64,000 nucleotides of DNA from Parasedimentitalea huanghaiensis (GTDB lineage Bacteria; Pseudomonadota; Alphaproteobacteria; Rhodobacterales; Rhodobacteraceae): contig NZ_WQLV01000011.1 in the NCBI RefSeq assembly GCF_009753675.1, positions 1 through 64,000 on the forward strand, read 5' to 3'. The notes beneath the pieces are model-generated. The model saw only the letters and a list, made by a program, of their open reading frames with translations, had not been told where the DNA came from and made no database searches. Positions 1-8,301 of this stretch are shown here, in pieces (position 1 is the stretch's first letter; the number at the start of each line of letters is the position of its first letter). The position numbers and the translations under genes are program-made.

Positions 1-12
1 CTTCAGTCCCAT
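1..12 (-). CDS. 5' end of a leftward gene (first four codons only)
   Basis: Read on the minus strand, an ATG at 12-10 is followed by three sense codons (Met-Gly-Leu-Lys) before the window edge. A strong ribosome binding site (AAAGGAG at 26-20) stands 7 bases upstream of the ATG, which is why I call a gene start here. Nothing can be said about the product. It would be divergent from the ATPase gene that begins at 122. Confidence 0.5.
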
Positions 13-121
13 AGTCAGTCTCCTTTGTTGCAGTAAATGCTATCAAAGGAGCGGCATCAAACCGCGACAGGTCCAAAACACAGACACGTCAGATAATAGC
101 AAAGACCCGCGTTAGGTTGAA

Positions 122-1393
122 TTGATCGAGCTGTGGTCCGAAAGCGATCCGTTCGATGAGGTCCGCTTAAACGACATTTTTGAAGAAGTAGAATACCACG
201 ATCTGGAATGGATCAGATCGGCAATTCTAGATACATGTGATCTACCAACATTGGTGCAGGCCTTTCGATCCAAATCGAATTTGGATCCTTGGGTAGAGTT
301 CGAGGCATCACATTTGGCAGGTGATAATGAGCAAATGGCCTCCAGTCTCGGATCTGTTATCGCGGTAACTGGCTGCCCTTTATCCTGGCGGCGGACTTGG
401 CGCCAATTAATCCGCAAGACACCATTGTCGTTTCTAAAGAAGATCGTCGCAGAGCGTGAGGCGGCCCTGCAAGGCAAAGCGATCATCCGTCAGGATCAAA
501 CTGTTTCGGACCTGCAATTTGAGTTGTATCTGAAGAAATCTGAAGACGAACTCGAGCGCACAGTAAAAAAGGAACTAAACAGTCGCATCAAACGCATCTT
601 CAAGCCCTTAGAAGTCGCAAAGCTCCATAGCATTGGTCAAATTAAAGAGCTCGAGGCATTGAGGAATACGTTTCCAAATGCCGAACTTGCGATCAAGGGC
701 ATGGCTTCACAACTAATTCGGAGTTGGAACTTTGGCCAAGATGCTATTCAACTTCGACCAACGATCTTGGTCGGACCGCCCGGCATCGGGAAATCACAAT
801 TGCTCCACCAAATTGGCCAGGTTCTTGGCGTTCACATGGCAACTATTAACGTAGCAGGCATGCGGGATTCGAACATTTTTGGAGTGTCCGCGGGTTGGTC
901 AACAGCCACGCCTAGCTGCGTCACAGCTGCTATGGCTGACGGTCAGATGATCAATCCTATGCTGGTGATTGCCGAAATCGACAAAGCAGACAGATCGCAT
1001 AATGGTGACCTTCACGGCGCTCTGCTTCCTTTGCTCGAACCATCTGAAAACTCACACTGGTATGAAAAATTTTTAGCTAGTGAAGTGAATGCAAGCCGGG
1101 TTTCATGGGTATTCACGGCGAATACTCTGGATAGCATCCCTGCTCCCTTATTGTCACGGTGCACCGTGTATTCCATTAAAGCCCCAGACCAACATCAGGT
1201 CAGGGCACTGGTCACTTCAATTGTCAACGGCTACGCCGACAAACTGGGAGTAGACCGACGCTTTCTCGACCTAACTTCAGGCGATATTGACTATCTGGAA
1301 AGCACTTTCCCCCAACACAAATCGATCCGAGTACTGTCTGAACTGGTCAAGCAACTAATCGACGAACGTCACAATGAAATGGGACATGCATAA
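122..1393 (+). CDS. AAA+ ATPase, Lon-like ATPase module without protease domain
   Basis: 423 residues. The first ~190 residues are an unrecognised, mostly helical region. The rest is an AAA+ module: Walker A GPPGIGKS at residues 218-225, Walker B around residues 280-287 (VIAEID), and a late TANTLDSIPAPLLSRC stretch that fits sensor 1 and the arginine-finger region. The arrangement resembles the ATPase half of Lon, but no Ser-Lys protease domain follows. An in-frame TAG at 113-115 precedes the reading frame, so TTG at 122 is the earliest start; its ribosome site is weak and the next in-frame ATG is near residue 72, so the exact start is uncertain. It sits at the edge of an AT-rich accessory island. 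The substrate is unknown; it may remodel a protein partner. Confidence 0.75.
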   Translation: MIELWSESDPFDEVRLNDIFEEVEYHDLEWIRSAILDTCDLPTLVQAFRSKSNLDPWVEFEASHLAGDNEQMASSLGSVIAVTGCPLSWRRTWRQLIRKTPLSFLKKIVAEREAALQGKAIIRQDQTVSDLQFELYLKKSEDELERTVKKELNSRIKRIFKPLEVAKLHSIGQIKELEALRNTFPNAELAIKGMASQLIRSWNFGQDAIQLRPTILVGPPGIGKSQLLHQIGQVLGVHMATINVAGMRDSNIFGVSAGWSTATPSCVTAAMADGQMINPMLVIAEIDKADRSHNGDLHGALLPLLEPSENSHWYEKFLASEVNASRVSWVFTANTLDSIPAPLLSRCTVYSIKAPDQHQVRALVTSIVNGYADKLGVDRRFLDLTSGDIDYLESTFPQHKSIRVLSELVKQLIDERHNEMGHA

Positions 1394-1621
1394 GAGGTAC
1401 TGGAAGCCAAATTGCCCAAAGAGCAACCAATGGCGTACGAACAGTAACAGAGTCAAACGTAGCGGATGATTTTCCTCAGCGGGCCGTAGGGAAGCCGCTA
1501 CCTCCCTTCATCTATATAACAATGAGTTATGAAAGAGCCCGTCAAAAAAATGACCTTCACGATGAATAAACATGCTAAGGTTGAATGACGATAACTTGGA
1601 TTTACCCATAAGGAATCAGCT

Positions 1622-2074
1622 TTGCTACCTTTTCGCATGAACTACACATACACTTCATTGATCTGCGTTTTATTCATGGCCGGATGTTCGATTTTCGCGC
1701 CTCCATACAAAAAAGAGGCAGACACCCTAATTTCAAAAGCATATGAAAATGTAACGAAAATAACTGCTTGCGTCGATTTAGGGCTCTGCGCTCAACCAAA
1801 TAGTTTTTCGAATAAGGAAGAAAATTACACTCAAGCCATATCCTCCCTTAAGTCCTCTTACTTGATTATTGCATCTTGGGAACCAAGCAGCTCGAATTCT
1901 CCAGCTATGGAAGCAAATCAATTATTACTAGAAATGATTAAGGGGTGTGAAACCGCAGTAATCAATCTTAGCAATCTACACCGCTCAAGTGGCCTCATTT
2001 CTGGGGCAGGCGTAGCACAACCCGTTGACATTCAATGCGATCAAGCTGTTCGCGCTGTCCGAGCCATGAAGTGA
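1622..2074 (+). CDS. Small lipoprotein of unknown function
   Basis: 150 residues starting at TTG, chosen because AAGGA at 1610-1614 lies 7 bases before it; the ATG at 1637 would be too far from that site. A hydrophobic signal segment ends in the lipobox FMAGC, so the mature protein should begin with a lipidated cysteine and sit in the outer membrane or periplasmic face. The remainder is helical, with four further cysteines (two near residues 57-63, two near 115-145) that could form disulfides. The next gene starts 7 bases downstream, so the two are probably one operon. No family recognised. Codon use is AT-rich compared with the core genes. Confidence 0.65.
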   Translation: MLPFRMNYTYTSLICVLFMAGCSIFAPPYKKEADTLISKAYENVTKITACVDLGLCAQPNSFSNKEENYTQAISSLKSSYLIIASWEPSSSNSPAMEANQLLLEMIKGCETAVINLSNLHRSSGLISGAGVAQPVDIQCDQAVRAVRAMK

Positions 2075-2081
2075 GATAGAA

Positions 2082-2453
2082 ATGACTGACCTTTCAAATT
2101 TTGATCCTAATTCTGTTGATGACCTGCTTGAAAGAATTTTCGATGATGTGAAAGACGTCGGGAAAGAGTGGCTGAATGAAAATTCAGATGTTGTTGGAGG
2201 CTACTTCAGGTCTCTTGCTGAAGCCGCTCTTCAAACACGTTTTTCTCTGGAGGCGGGGAAGATTAGCGCCGAATACGCAGATCAAGTTCTACACATGCAA
2301 CAGGCTGCATTTAGGCAGACCATAAAGTATACTAGGTTCATGACCTTAGTATTATCTCAAAAAATTGTGGATACTGTCTTCACCATTATTGCCTACGTAA
2401 TAATGAACAAAACAGGACTGAACCTGTTTCCAGAATTGGCCAAAAACACCTAA
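2082..2453 (+). CDS. Small protein with C-terminal membrane segment
   Basis: 123 residues. The first ~80 residues are acidic and amphipathic (FDDVKDVGKEWL and similar), followed by one long hydrophobic stretch around residues 87-112 that should span the membrane. It starts 7 bases after the lipoprotein gene, so the pair is likely co-transcribed and may act together at the envelope. No family recognised. It converges on the IS remnant and broken muramidase that lie on the other strand. Confidence 0.6.
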   Translation: MTDLSNFDPNSVDDLLERIFDDVKDVGKEWLNENSDVVGGYFRSLAEAALQTRFSLEAGKISAEYADQVLHMQQAAFRQTIKYTRFMTLVLSQKIVDTVFTIIAYVIMNKTGLNLFPELAKNT

Positions 2454-2697
2454 GAGTTACTTTTCCCACCCAGAACACAGGCTTGTTTCTGTTAGAGTGA
2501 CGCTATTGGTTTTGGGTGGCGCAACCGGATCATCGCCACCACCCGCGGTTGAAAACTTCTGCTAATAATTCAGAAACTGTTGAAATTTTTGATACTTTCA
2601 CTTTCTGAACCTCTATTTCGCACTTGAAAATCCAGCACTGACCTTAGCAGAGCAAGTCATTAGCACCTGACGCCAAGTCAATACGCTGCTCTCCCAT

Positions 2698-2974
2698 TGA
2701 GCAGCCCCACTTGGGTGGTCCAATTTGAAAGTTAGTGCACGGTTGGCCTTTGGTCCACCGGTACGATGGCCTCAGGCGCCGGTGGGCGATAGCCCAGTGC
2801 ACTGTGGGGTCGTTTGGTGTTGTAGTGTTTCCTCCAGCTTTCAATGATTATTTGGGCTTCGCGTAGGGAATAGAATATCTCGCCGTTGAGCAACTCGTCT
2901 CGCATTCGCCCGTTGAAACTTTCGCAGTATCCGTTCTCCCAAGGAGACCCTGGCTCGATGTAGGCGGTCTTGGC
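2698..2974 (-). mobile_element. IS3-family insertion sequence remnant (transposase end only)
   Basis: Only the end of the element behind the transposase C-terminus survives. The outer limit is placed at the TGA at 2698, because 2698-2730 reads as a terminal-repeat-like segment directly after the transposase stop codon. The inner limit is placed where the peptide switches from muramidase-like to transposase-like, near 2974. No opposite end or complete orfA/orfB was found nearby, so the rest has been deleted. Confidence 0.7.
2732..2974 (-). pseudogene. IS3-family transposase OrfB, C-terminal fragment
   Basis: The roughly 80 residues before the stop at 2732 are the C-terminus of an IS3-type DDE integrase. 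Key stretches are KTAYIEPGSPWENGYCESFN, RDELLNGEIFYSLREAQ and YNTKRPHSALGYRPP. The final catalytic Glu lies in NGYCESFN; both catalytic Asp residues and all of OrfA are missing. The frame is joined directly to a GH108 muramidase fragment at the 5' side, so the gene cannot make an active transposase. Confidence 0.85.
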
Positions 2975-3241
2975 CCCAGAGTTGACATACATGTCGTAAA
3001 CGCTGGCTTGCAAAGGAGAAGGAATCTAGTCGATCCTAGGCTCTTGGAAATAATACCTTTTGAATACATCCACAGCATCATCGACTGTTAATGAGCGGAC
3101 ATCGGAAATATCTGCCTTCCCTCTTACATTGCGCAATGTGTGAATTGTGATGCCATATTTTGTCGGCCCTCCAGGGTCATCGGGATCATTCACATATCCC
3201 CCTTCGCGCTTGATAATTTCGGCGGTGATCTCATCAATGCG
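2975..3241 (-). pseudogene. Broken GH108 N-acetylmuramidase
   Basis: Translating the minus strand gives the N-terminal domain of glycoside hydrolase family 108: IIKREGGYVNDPDDPGG followed by TKYGITIHTLR, a linker and YYFQEPRID. The EGGY motif carries the family's catalytic Glu. Three lesions are visible. The only ATG nearby (3248-3246) is out of frame and a TAA precedes the frame at its 5' end; an in-frame TAG sits at 3028-3026; and the reading frame, which continues as IPSPLQASVYDMYVNSGA, runs into IS transposase sequence near 2974. The C-terminal peptidoglycan-binding part is gone. It would have been the third gene of a leftward group with 3303-3767 and 3830-4537. Confidence 0.8.
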
Positions 3242-3302
3242 TTAGCATGTATCGATCCCGCTACTATTGAATTTTTCAATATTCAAAAATTCTGTTCTGG
3301 TT

Positions 3303-3767
3303 TTAACGCAATGAATCATTTGTACTTGGAGCCATATTATTGAGCATCACTCCCAATCCATTTACCCCCCCTAGAACTCCGGGATCGTAGGTGGTAAAAA
3401 AATTCTTCCGTTCCACTATTATACCCGCGCCTTCAAGTGCTTCTAGGGCGCTCGGCGGAAGAGGAACGGAATTCTCACCAGGGACGTTCCAGGAGTTGTC
3501 AGGCGGCACAGGCATAATATTCTCATTAGGAACGACCCAGACACCTGGTAAAGTCTGCCTGACACCCAAGCCTGAAACATCTGCAACACCAGGCCTCATA
3601 GTTTTTTCCGCGTAACGAATGCCGTTTCGGAAGGACCTACAGGAATTGCTATCAAAATATATCCCTGTCGTTTCATGAAGGCACACTCTAGCACTTCTCT
3701 CAATAACAGTTTCTGCTTCCAACGAGGATGAAGCCATCGACAGAATAGCAACAATAAGAACGCGCAT
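3303..3767 (-). CDS. Small exported protein of unknown function
   Basis: 154 residues with an N-terminal hydrophobic signal (MRVLIVAILSMASSSLEA) likely cleaved near residue 18, so probably periplasmic. The middle is rich in Gly, Pro and Val (VVPNENIMPVPPDN, GENSVPLPPSALEAL). Two cysteines lie near residues 29 and 43. A ribosome site (AAAGG) precedes the ATG. It lies between a membrane protein gene upstream and the broken GH108 muramidase downstream, all on the minus strand. No family recognised. Confidence 0.6.
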   Translation of the reverse strand: MRVLIVAILSMASSSLEAETVIERSARVCLHETTGIYFDSNSCRSFRNGIRYAEKTMRPGVADVSGLGVRQTLPGVWVVPNENIMPVPPDNSWNVPGENSVPLPPSALEALEGAGIIVERKNFFTTYDPGVLGGVNGLGVMLNNMAPSTNDSLR

Positions 3768-3829
3768 TGTTCTACCTTTCTAATCAATTGAATATTATCT
3801 CGGGAAGGAATAGGTGAGGAGGCAAAGTC

Positions 3830-4537
3830 CTAATTTCCTCCAAGGCCTGGATCATCGAAAGTTGCAGACTCTTCATCAAGCATTGCGTTTGGCAAAAGTG
3901 ACGATTTCCCTTCAGGCTCACCTGAAGGGAGCTCATCTGGATTGATTGCCATCGTTGATCGGACGCCTAACGCATTGCGCTTAAAATTAATATCTGACGT
4001 GAATACGGGCAAGTCAGTAATTCTAACTACCGGTGCCCCCGGCCCACCGAAATAGACACTCAGTGCGAGGGTCAAAGATCCCATGAAAACCATAATTAGT
4101 CCGGGGAAAGGACTTCCAGCGCTAAGTGCGACATCTTGGTCACCTGCCTTCACCCCAGCAGTACTCTTAGTTTCCGAGGCGACACGGTCGAATATTAAAA
4201 CACTGCCAAGCACAATGGTCGCCAAGGAGACAACAATCGCTGCAGCCGACAATGAGAAACGATAGATCAACGCATCCCCGAACCGCATCGCCTTCATTCT
4301 TTGGTACACCAGTTCCAATTGACTGGGGTGTATTGCTTCGCCAGGCTCTGATTTAAGAGCCGCGGTCAAAGCATAAAACTGTGTTGAGTGCAAATGAGCA
4401 GTATAAAATAAATAGGCCAACAACCCAATGACGAAGAAACCAGACATTAAGGAGACTGAAAATGCAGCCATCCGGGAGAATTTATGCCCCTCTTGTTGCT
4501 GCAACATTATTTGCTCCTCGGGAGTCGGTTCAGTCAT
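3830..4537 (-). CDS. Membrane protein of unknown function
   Basis: 235 residues with three hydrophobic segments, roughly at 25-48, 90-114 and 145-163. The last ~70 residues form a polar acidic tail (DEESATFDDPGLGGN at the end). The start is supported by CGGAG 8 bases before the ATG. It is the first gene of a leftward group that continues with an exported protein and the broken GH108 muramidase, a layout compatible with an envelope or lysis function; this is inference only. No family recognised. Confidence 0.6.
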   Translation of the reverse strand: MTEPTPEEQIMLQQQEGHKFSRMAAFSVSLMSGFFVIGLLAYLFYTAHLHSTQFYALTAALKSEPGEAIHPSQLELVYQRMKAMRFGDALIYRFSLSAAAIVVSLATIVLGSVLIFDRVASETKSTAGVKAGDQDVALSAGSPFPGLIMVFMGSLTLALSVYFGGPGAPVVRITDLPVFTSDINFKRNALGVRSTMAINPDELPSGEPEGKSSLLPNAMLDEESATFDDPGLGGN

Positions 4538-4965
4538 TTATTAGCTCCGTTCTAAACGCATAAATCAAATGGGTTCGTAGCTATTGACTAGTTCCCAATT
4601 GGGGCAACATCGGTCACCTCCTACACTGGCTGAGTGGTTGGCCTTCGTCCCCCTGCTTAGATTAGAGCACAACCAAAGGCTTATAGGCAAGAAATCAATA
4701 ATCCTACGCGGGTACAGCATCCAGTTCCTGGGTTCATATTAGGTTCCTAAGGGAGCTAATTGTAAGGGAGGTCAGGCCGAGATAACGCTACTCGTTGCCG
4801 CTAGGCTGCCAAGTAGACTACGGCTCTAAGGACACTTACCTCACTAGGGTACACCCAAACGAGAAGCGTTCATATCAGGGTAAATTCTATCATTTGGGTC
4901 CAATTAAAACTGATAGAAACGATTATCAGTTAAGTTATGAGTCAAACGATAAAAAGAAGAGCATC
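4538..4965. other. AT-rich intergenic region between divergent genes
   Basis: 428 bases between the membrane protein (leftward) and the recombinase (rightward). It should hold both promoters and perhaps the recombinase's own target site. The recombinase reading frame stays open through the second half of this stretch, but its codons have no recognisable start signal, so I treat it as non-coding. No clear inverted repeat was found. Confidence 0.4.
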
Positions 4966-5532
4966 ATGGCAAAACTTGGGTACAAGCGCGTTTCGTCGGA
5001 AGATCAATCCACCGACCGTCAAGAGCTACCAAGCGACATCTCCTTCAAAAACATGTATGAGGAAAAGGTATCTGCTGGTGGTAGGACTGAGCGCGTGGAA
5101 CTGGCTGATCTTCTGCGCCGGATCGAACCTGGAGACGAAATCCATATCTACAGCATTGATCGTTTGGCGCGGTCACTTACAGACCTGACCAGCATTGTCG
5201 ATGAGATGGTGGACAAGGGTGCTACAGTACATTTCTTGAAAGAGAACCTGACCTTCTCCAGCGATAAACAAGATTTTGCCGGTAAATTGATGATGCAGGT
5301 ACTAGGGGCAATCGCTGAATTTGAACGATGCTTAATCCGACAACGGCAACGTGAAGGGATTGAGAAAGCCAAGAGAGCTGGGAAATACAAAGGTAAACCA
5401 AGGACAGTTGACCGTGGGGCCGTCATCAAAATGTTGTCAGCCGGAGTGACACCTAGCCAGATCGCGAAGTTGGCCAATATTGGAGTCGCAACAGTCTATA
5501 GAATCGGGAAGGAACAAAGCGGAATTTCCTAA
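4966..5532 (+). CDS. Serine recombinase (resolvase/invertase family)
   Basis: 188 residues from the ATG at 4966; an AAGAAGAG ribosome site lies just upstream and the N-terminus MAKLGYKRVSSEDQ is the usual family start. The catalytic serine is S10, and R66/R69 in DRLARSL fit the active-site arginines. The E helix region (GAIAEFERCLIRQRQREGI) and a C-terminal helix-turn-helix (TPSQIAKLANIGVATVYRI) complete a small resolvase or DNA invertase. It would cut and rejoin DNA at paired sites through a serine-DNA link. No partner transposase is intact nearby, so it may be a relic of a transposon or integrated element. Confidence 0.9.
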   Translation: MAKLGYKRVSSEDQSTDRQELPSDISFKNMYEEKVSAGGRTERVELADLLRRIEPGDEIHIYSIDRLARSLTDLTSIVDEMVDKGATVHFLKENLTFSSDKQDFAGKLMMQVLGAIAEFERCLIRQRQREGIEKAKRAGKYKGKPRTVDRGAVIKMLSAGVTPSQIAKLANIGVATVYRIGKEQSGIS

Positions 5533-5672
5533 AAATACCGCCTAGAGAAGACGTAAGGCAAAACAGATGATCCAATCAACATGGTTCCGACTACAACTAC
5601 CACTTTGCGTTCGAAACCCTCAGCAGCCGCATCCCGGTGAGGTAGTGCGCCTCGCCGCCAAATTGACCTAAG

Positions 5673-7301
5673 TTATTTGCCCAAAGCTGCGCCGACGTCT
5701 TCTGCATCATACCGAAGGAAAGAATCAATTTCGGAATGCATAACCTTGAGTTGAACCGTTAGGTTTCCAAGCGTTGAATAGTCATGTGGCTCGATAGCCT
5801 CGTTGATGAGCGAACTCCGTAAGAACCGGAACCTTCCATCAGCTTGGATTTTCGAAATAAACCGCACATACGAAGACCACCTGTCAAATTTGAAGCGGTC
5901 AGGCAAATGAGAACAACTGACAATGTAGCGGATCGTTCTTGCATAATCGCGAACTGACCACATTACGATGCTCGCATTGTCCCAACCGTTAACTGCTTCT
6001 TTCGAATTGTGGTAGTTGTCATCTGGCAGAGTCTTGTGGAGATCGATCCAATCTTGCTGAGCGTTCGTGATTTCATAAATGAGCCGCATTGCAAGGGTAG
6101 GAAATTCATCCTCTGGATCAGCCCCACTCCAATGGGAGTGCATTTCCACAAGCTCTTTCGATATAATCGACATGTACATAAGCCACATGTGATCCTCGAT
6201 GCCCTCGCGAGCCGCAGTGCCAACCATCGCAGCAAAAAGCTGCACTGTGCAAAATGTCGGATCATCAAACAATTGGGCATTTTCTGGTGGTGTGTCCAAC
6301 AACTTCTCACGGTACTCTCGGTCTTCGCTAATTTGGGTTATCGCACCATCCCCAATCGGCTTCCAAACACCATGGTTGCAAGAAAATTCACCATTTAAAA
6401 CAAAGGATTTCATGAGAACAAGCTGATCTTCATAGACAAAGCTACCTCTCCCGTTTGTACTTTCCATGAGCCTTAGCTCACGAAAAAAGTGGCTGTTGGG
6501 CGTAGTCATCATGCGGTTCATGATATCAGTCACGAAATCTTCCGTTGAAAACCGTTCAAACTCCATCAAGTCGATAATGAAATCAGCGCGCGAACTGGTA
6601 AGAAAATCCCTCAAGCCAGCAGACCGTAGCAGCAAAATTTCAAGGTCTGTCGCCGTTTGAGAAACCTCACGTTTCGCTGGCACAAACAATGCAAGAGCTG
6701 AAATCATCTTCCTTCCCACCCGCCTAAGCCATTTGAAAGCCGCTTGCTTCGTTTGTCTAAGCCAACCGCTCGGTTGTTTGCCCAGTTGCATCCAATCGGA
6801 GATCGAAAGAGCGAATGGCCCGCCTGCTGCAAGCCAATCATGTATCCTCTGAAGAAACAAATCTCGCCTTGAATCCCTACGTATCAAGGGAATGTAAGGC
6901 TTCACGACTTCTACCAGCTCTAGATACCTTCCCTGTGTTGCCAATCTGTTTGCTAGTATGCTCAACTTCTTCAAAGATGAGGAGGTTGGCCATGCCGTTT
7001 TGTAAAGAAAAACGGCAACAACTGCCCAGAGGATCAGTATGAGAAATGCCATTCCACCGGCACCACTGGCCGTATTATCGGCCCATTTGACAAAATTAGA
7101 GATGGGGCCAGGATAATAACTAGGAACATCTTTCGAGGGTTCTTCGGGCAATAGTAGCGCACCGATCAAGGCGAACGAAAACAAAAACCACAAAACTTGC
7201 CGCTTTACATGCAGGAGGAGCCGCAGCTTGGATACTTCGTCAAGCAGAGCGAAACCGGCCGCCAAGAACCCAAAAAATGTCAAAAAACCATCAATAGACA
7301 T
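5673..7301 (-). CDS. Large membrane-anchored protein of unknown function
   Basis: 542 residues. Three hydrophobic segments lie near the N-terminus (about 3-20, 33-52 and 80-102). The remaining ~420 residues are a soluble, helix-rich domain with many Arg, Trp and Phe and no recognisable catalytic motif. A GAGAGG ribosome site precedes the ATG at 7301. The gene stands alone inside the accessory island, convergent with the serine recombinase. Such island-borne, membrane-anchored proteins are sometimes defence or stress genes, but nothing in this sequence shows that. Confidence 0.6.
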   Translation of the reverse strand: MSIDGFLTFFGFLAAGFALLDEVSKLRLLLHVKRQVLWFLFSFALIGALLLPEEPSKDVPSYYPGPISNFVKWADNTASGAGGMAFLILILWAVVAVFLYKTAWPTSSSLKKLSILANRLATQGRYLELVEVVKPYIPLIRRDSRRDLFLQRIHDWLAAGGPFALSISDWMQLGKQPSGWLRQTKQAAFKWLRRVGRKMISALALFVPAKREVSQTATDLEILLLRSAGLRDFLTSSRADFIIDLMEFERFSTEDFVTDIMNRMMTTPNSHFFRELRLMESTNGRGSFVYEDQLVLMKSFVLNGEFSCNHGVWKPIGDGAITQISEDREYREKLLDTPPENAQLFDDPTFCTVQLFAAMVGTAAREGIEDHMWLMYMSIISKELVEMHSHWSGADPEDEFPTLAMRLIYEITNAQQDWIDLHKTLPDDNYHNSKEAVNGWDNASIVMWSVRDYARTIRYIVSCSHLPDRFKFDRWSSYVRFISKIQADGRFRFLRSSLINEAIEPHDYSTLGNLTVQLKVMHSEIDSFLRYDAEDVGAALGK

Positions 7302-8301
7302 TTCTGCGAACCTCTCGTTTGAATAGCTACGTATTTTTCACTTCGACACAACAGTTGATCATCTGAGTAAGGCCTAAGCTGTTATTACTCAACGCATAGT
7401 TGCCTGAATTCTGGCAACCACACGCAACTTAGAGGGCTTACTTCTCGCAATCCGTATTCCCATCTACCGTGCTGAAACTCTGCAGTCTTTTCCAAGACAC
7501 CGCGTAAGCAACTAATCTGCTTCAAAAACCCAGCAAACCTACCCTTTCCTAAGGGAGGCCCAAATACATTGATGGCTCGAAAATTGTTGCCATACATTTG
7601 TGCTCAAAACGCATTTGTTTTAGCATTCAGATCATCGGTTGATCACCGATACAATGAACCGGTATGCCAAAAGTATGCCAATACCAAATGCACTAAGGAA
7701 CACCCAGTAAAACAAGCCTACTTAGGCTAGGTCAGTCCAGTCCATCATCGGTGCGACGGATAGGCGTGCGGCCTTTGTTATTAAGGACTTATCTATCATT
7801 TAGGCACTCTCCGCTGACCGAAACAATGGCTTGTTTGGAGCTTATTTTGCTGGGTTTTGCGACGTTTTGTGTTTTTGGCACACCCTGCGGTATGCCCTCA
7901 TAGGCTTGACATGCTGCAACCCTATATCCGCTGTATCCCAAATAGAAAAGTGCCGGAAACAATGGGCACAAGCATAGACCATAAGAGACTGCCCTGAACC
8001 AAGTACCGGACCTAGTTTCTCAAAAATGCGCTGCAGCTTGGTCTCATACGTGTTGACCTCAAATATGGTATTAGGGTCCGCCTCCAGAAATAAGGTGAGA
8101 TTTTGGGGCGTTTCAAGGCGCTCTATCTCCCGCAGCACCGATGGACCTTTAAGCAAGCCAGTTGGCACTTATGCGAAAGGTCCAACAAAGGTGTTTAAAC
8201 ACCGGAACACGAGCATGAAGAAACAAAAACGAAGCACCAGGAAACAAGCCGGGCTGCTGGATCTGCCTCTGCCCCGCTTGCTGCAAGTTTCTACATCTGA
8301 C
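7302..8301. other. 1-kb stretch with no convincing gene; island boundary candidate
   Basis: The longest frame is a 108-codon minus-strand one (8168-7842) that starts with GTG, lacks a ribosome site and resembles nothing I know; a 70-codon frame at 7597-7385 is no better. Two short structures are visible. TATGCCA is repeated directly at about 7660-7685, flanked by GGTAT and ATACC in inverted order. A perfect 14-bp palindrome, GGTGTTTAAACACC, lies at 8190-8203. The stretch separates AT-rich accessory DNA from the RTX gene. Confidence 0.4.

Noticed and set aside
112-486. 124-codon minus-strand frame
   Set aside because: It lies wholly within the ATPase gene on the other strand and shows no domain or ribosome site.
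2848-3081. 77-codon minus-strand frame across the muramidase/IS joint
   Set aside because: The muramidase and transposase peptides are in the other frame; this one is a shadow.
7385-7597. 70-codon minus-strand frame
   Set aside because: Short, with no recognisable domain or start signal.
7842-8168. 108-codon minus-strand frame in the 1-kb gap
   Set aside because: It starts at GTG without a ribosome site and matches no family I know. I treat the region as non-coding, with low confidence.
1-8300. Intact prophage
   Set aside because: Only a broken muramidase and a recombinase hint at phage or transposon origin; no structural, packaging or replication genes are present.
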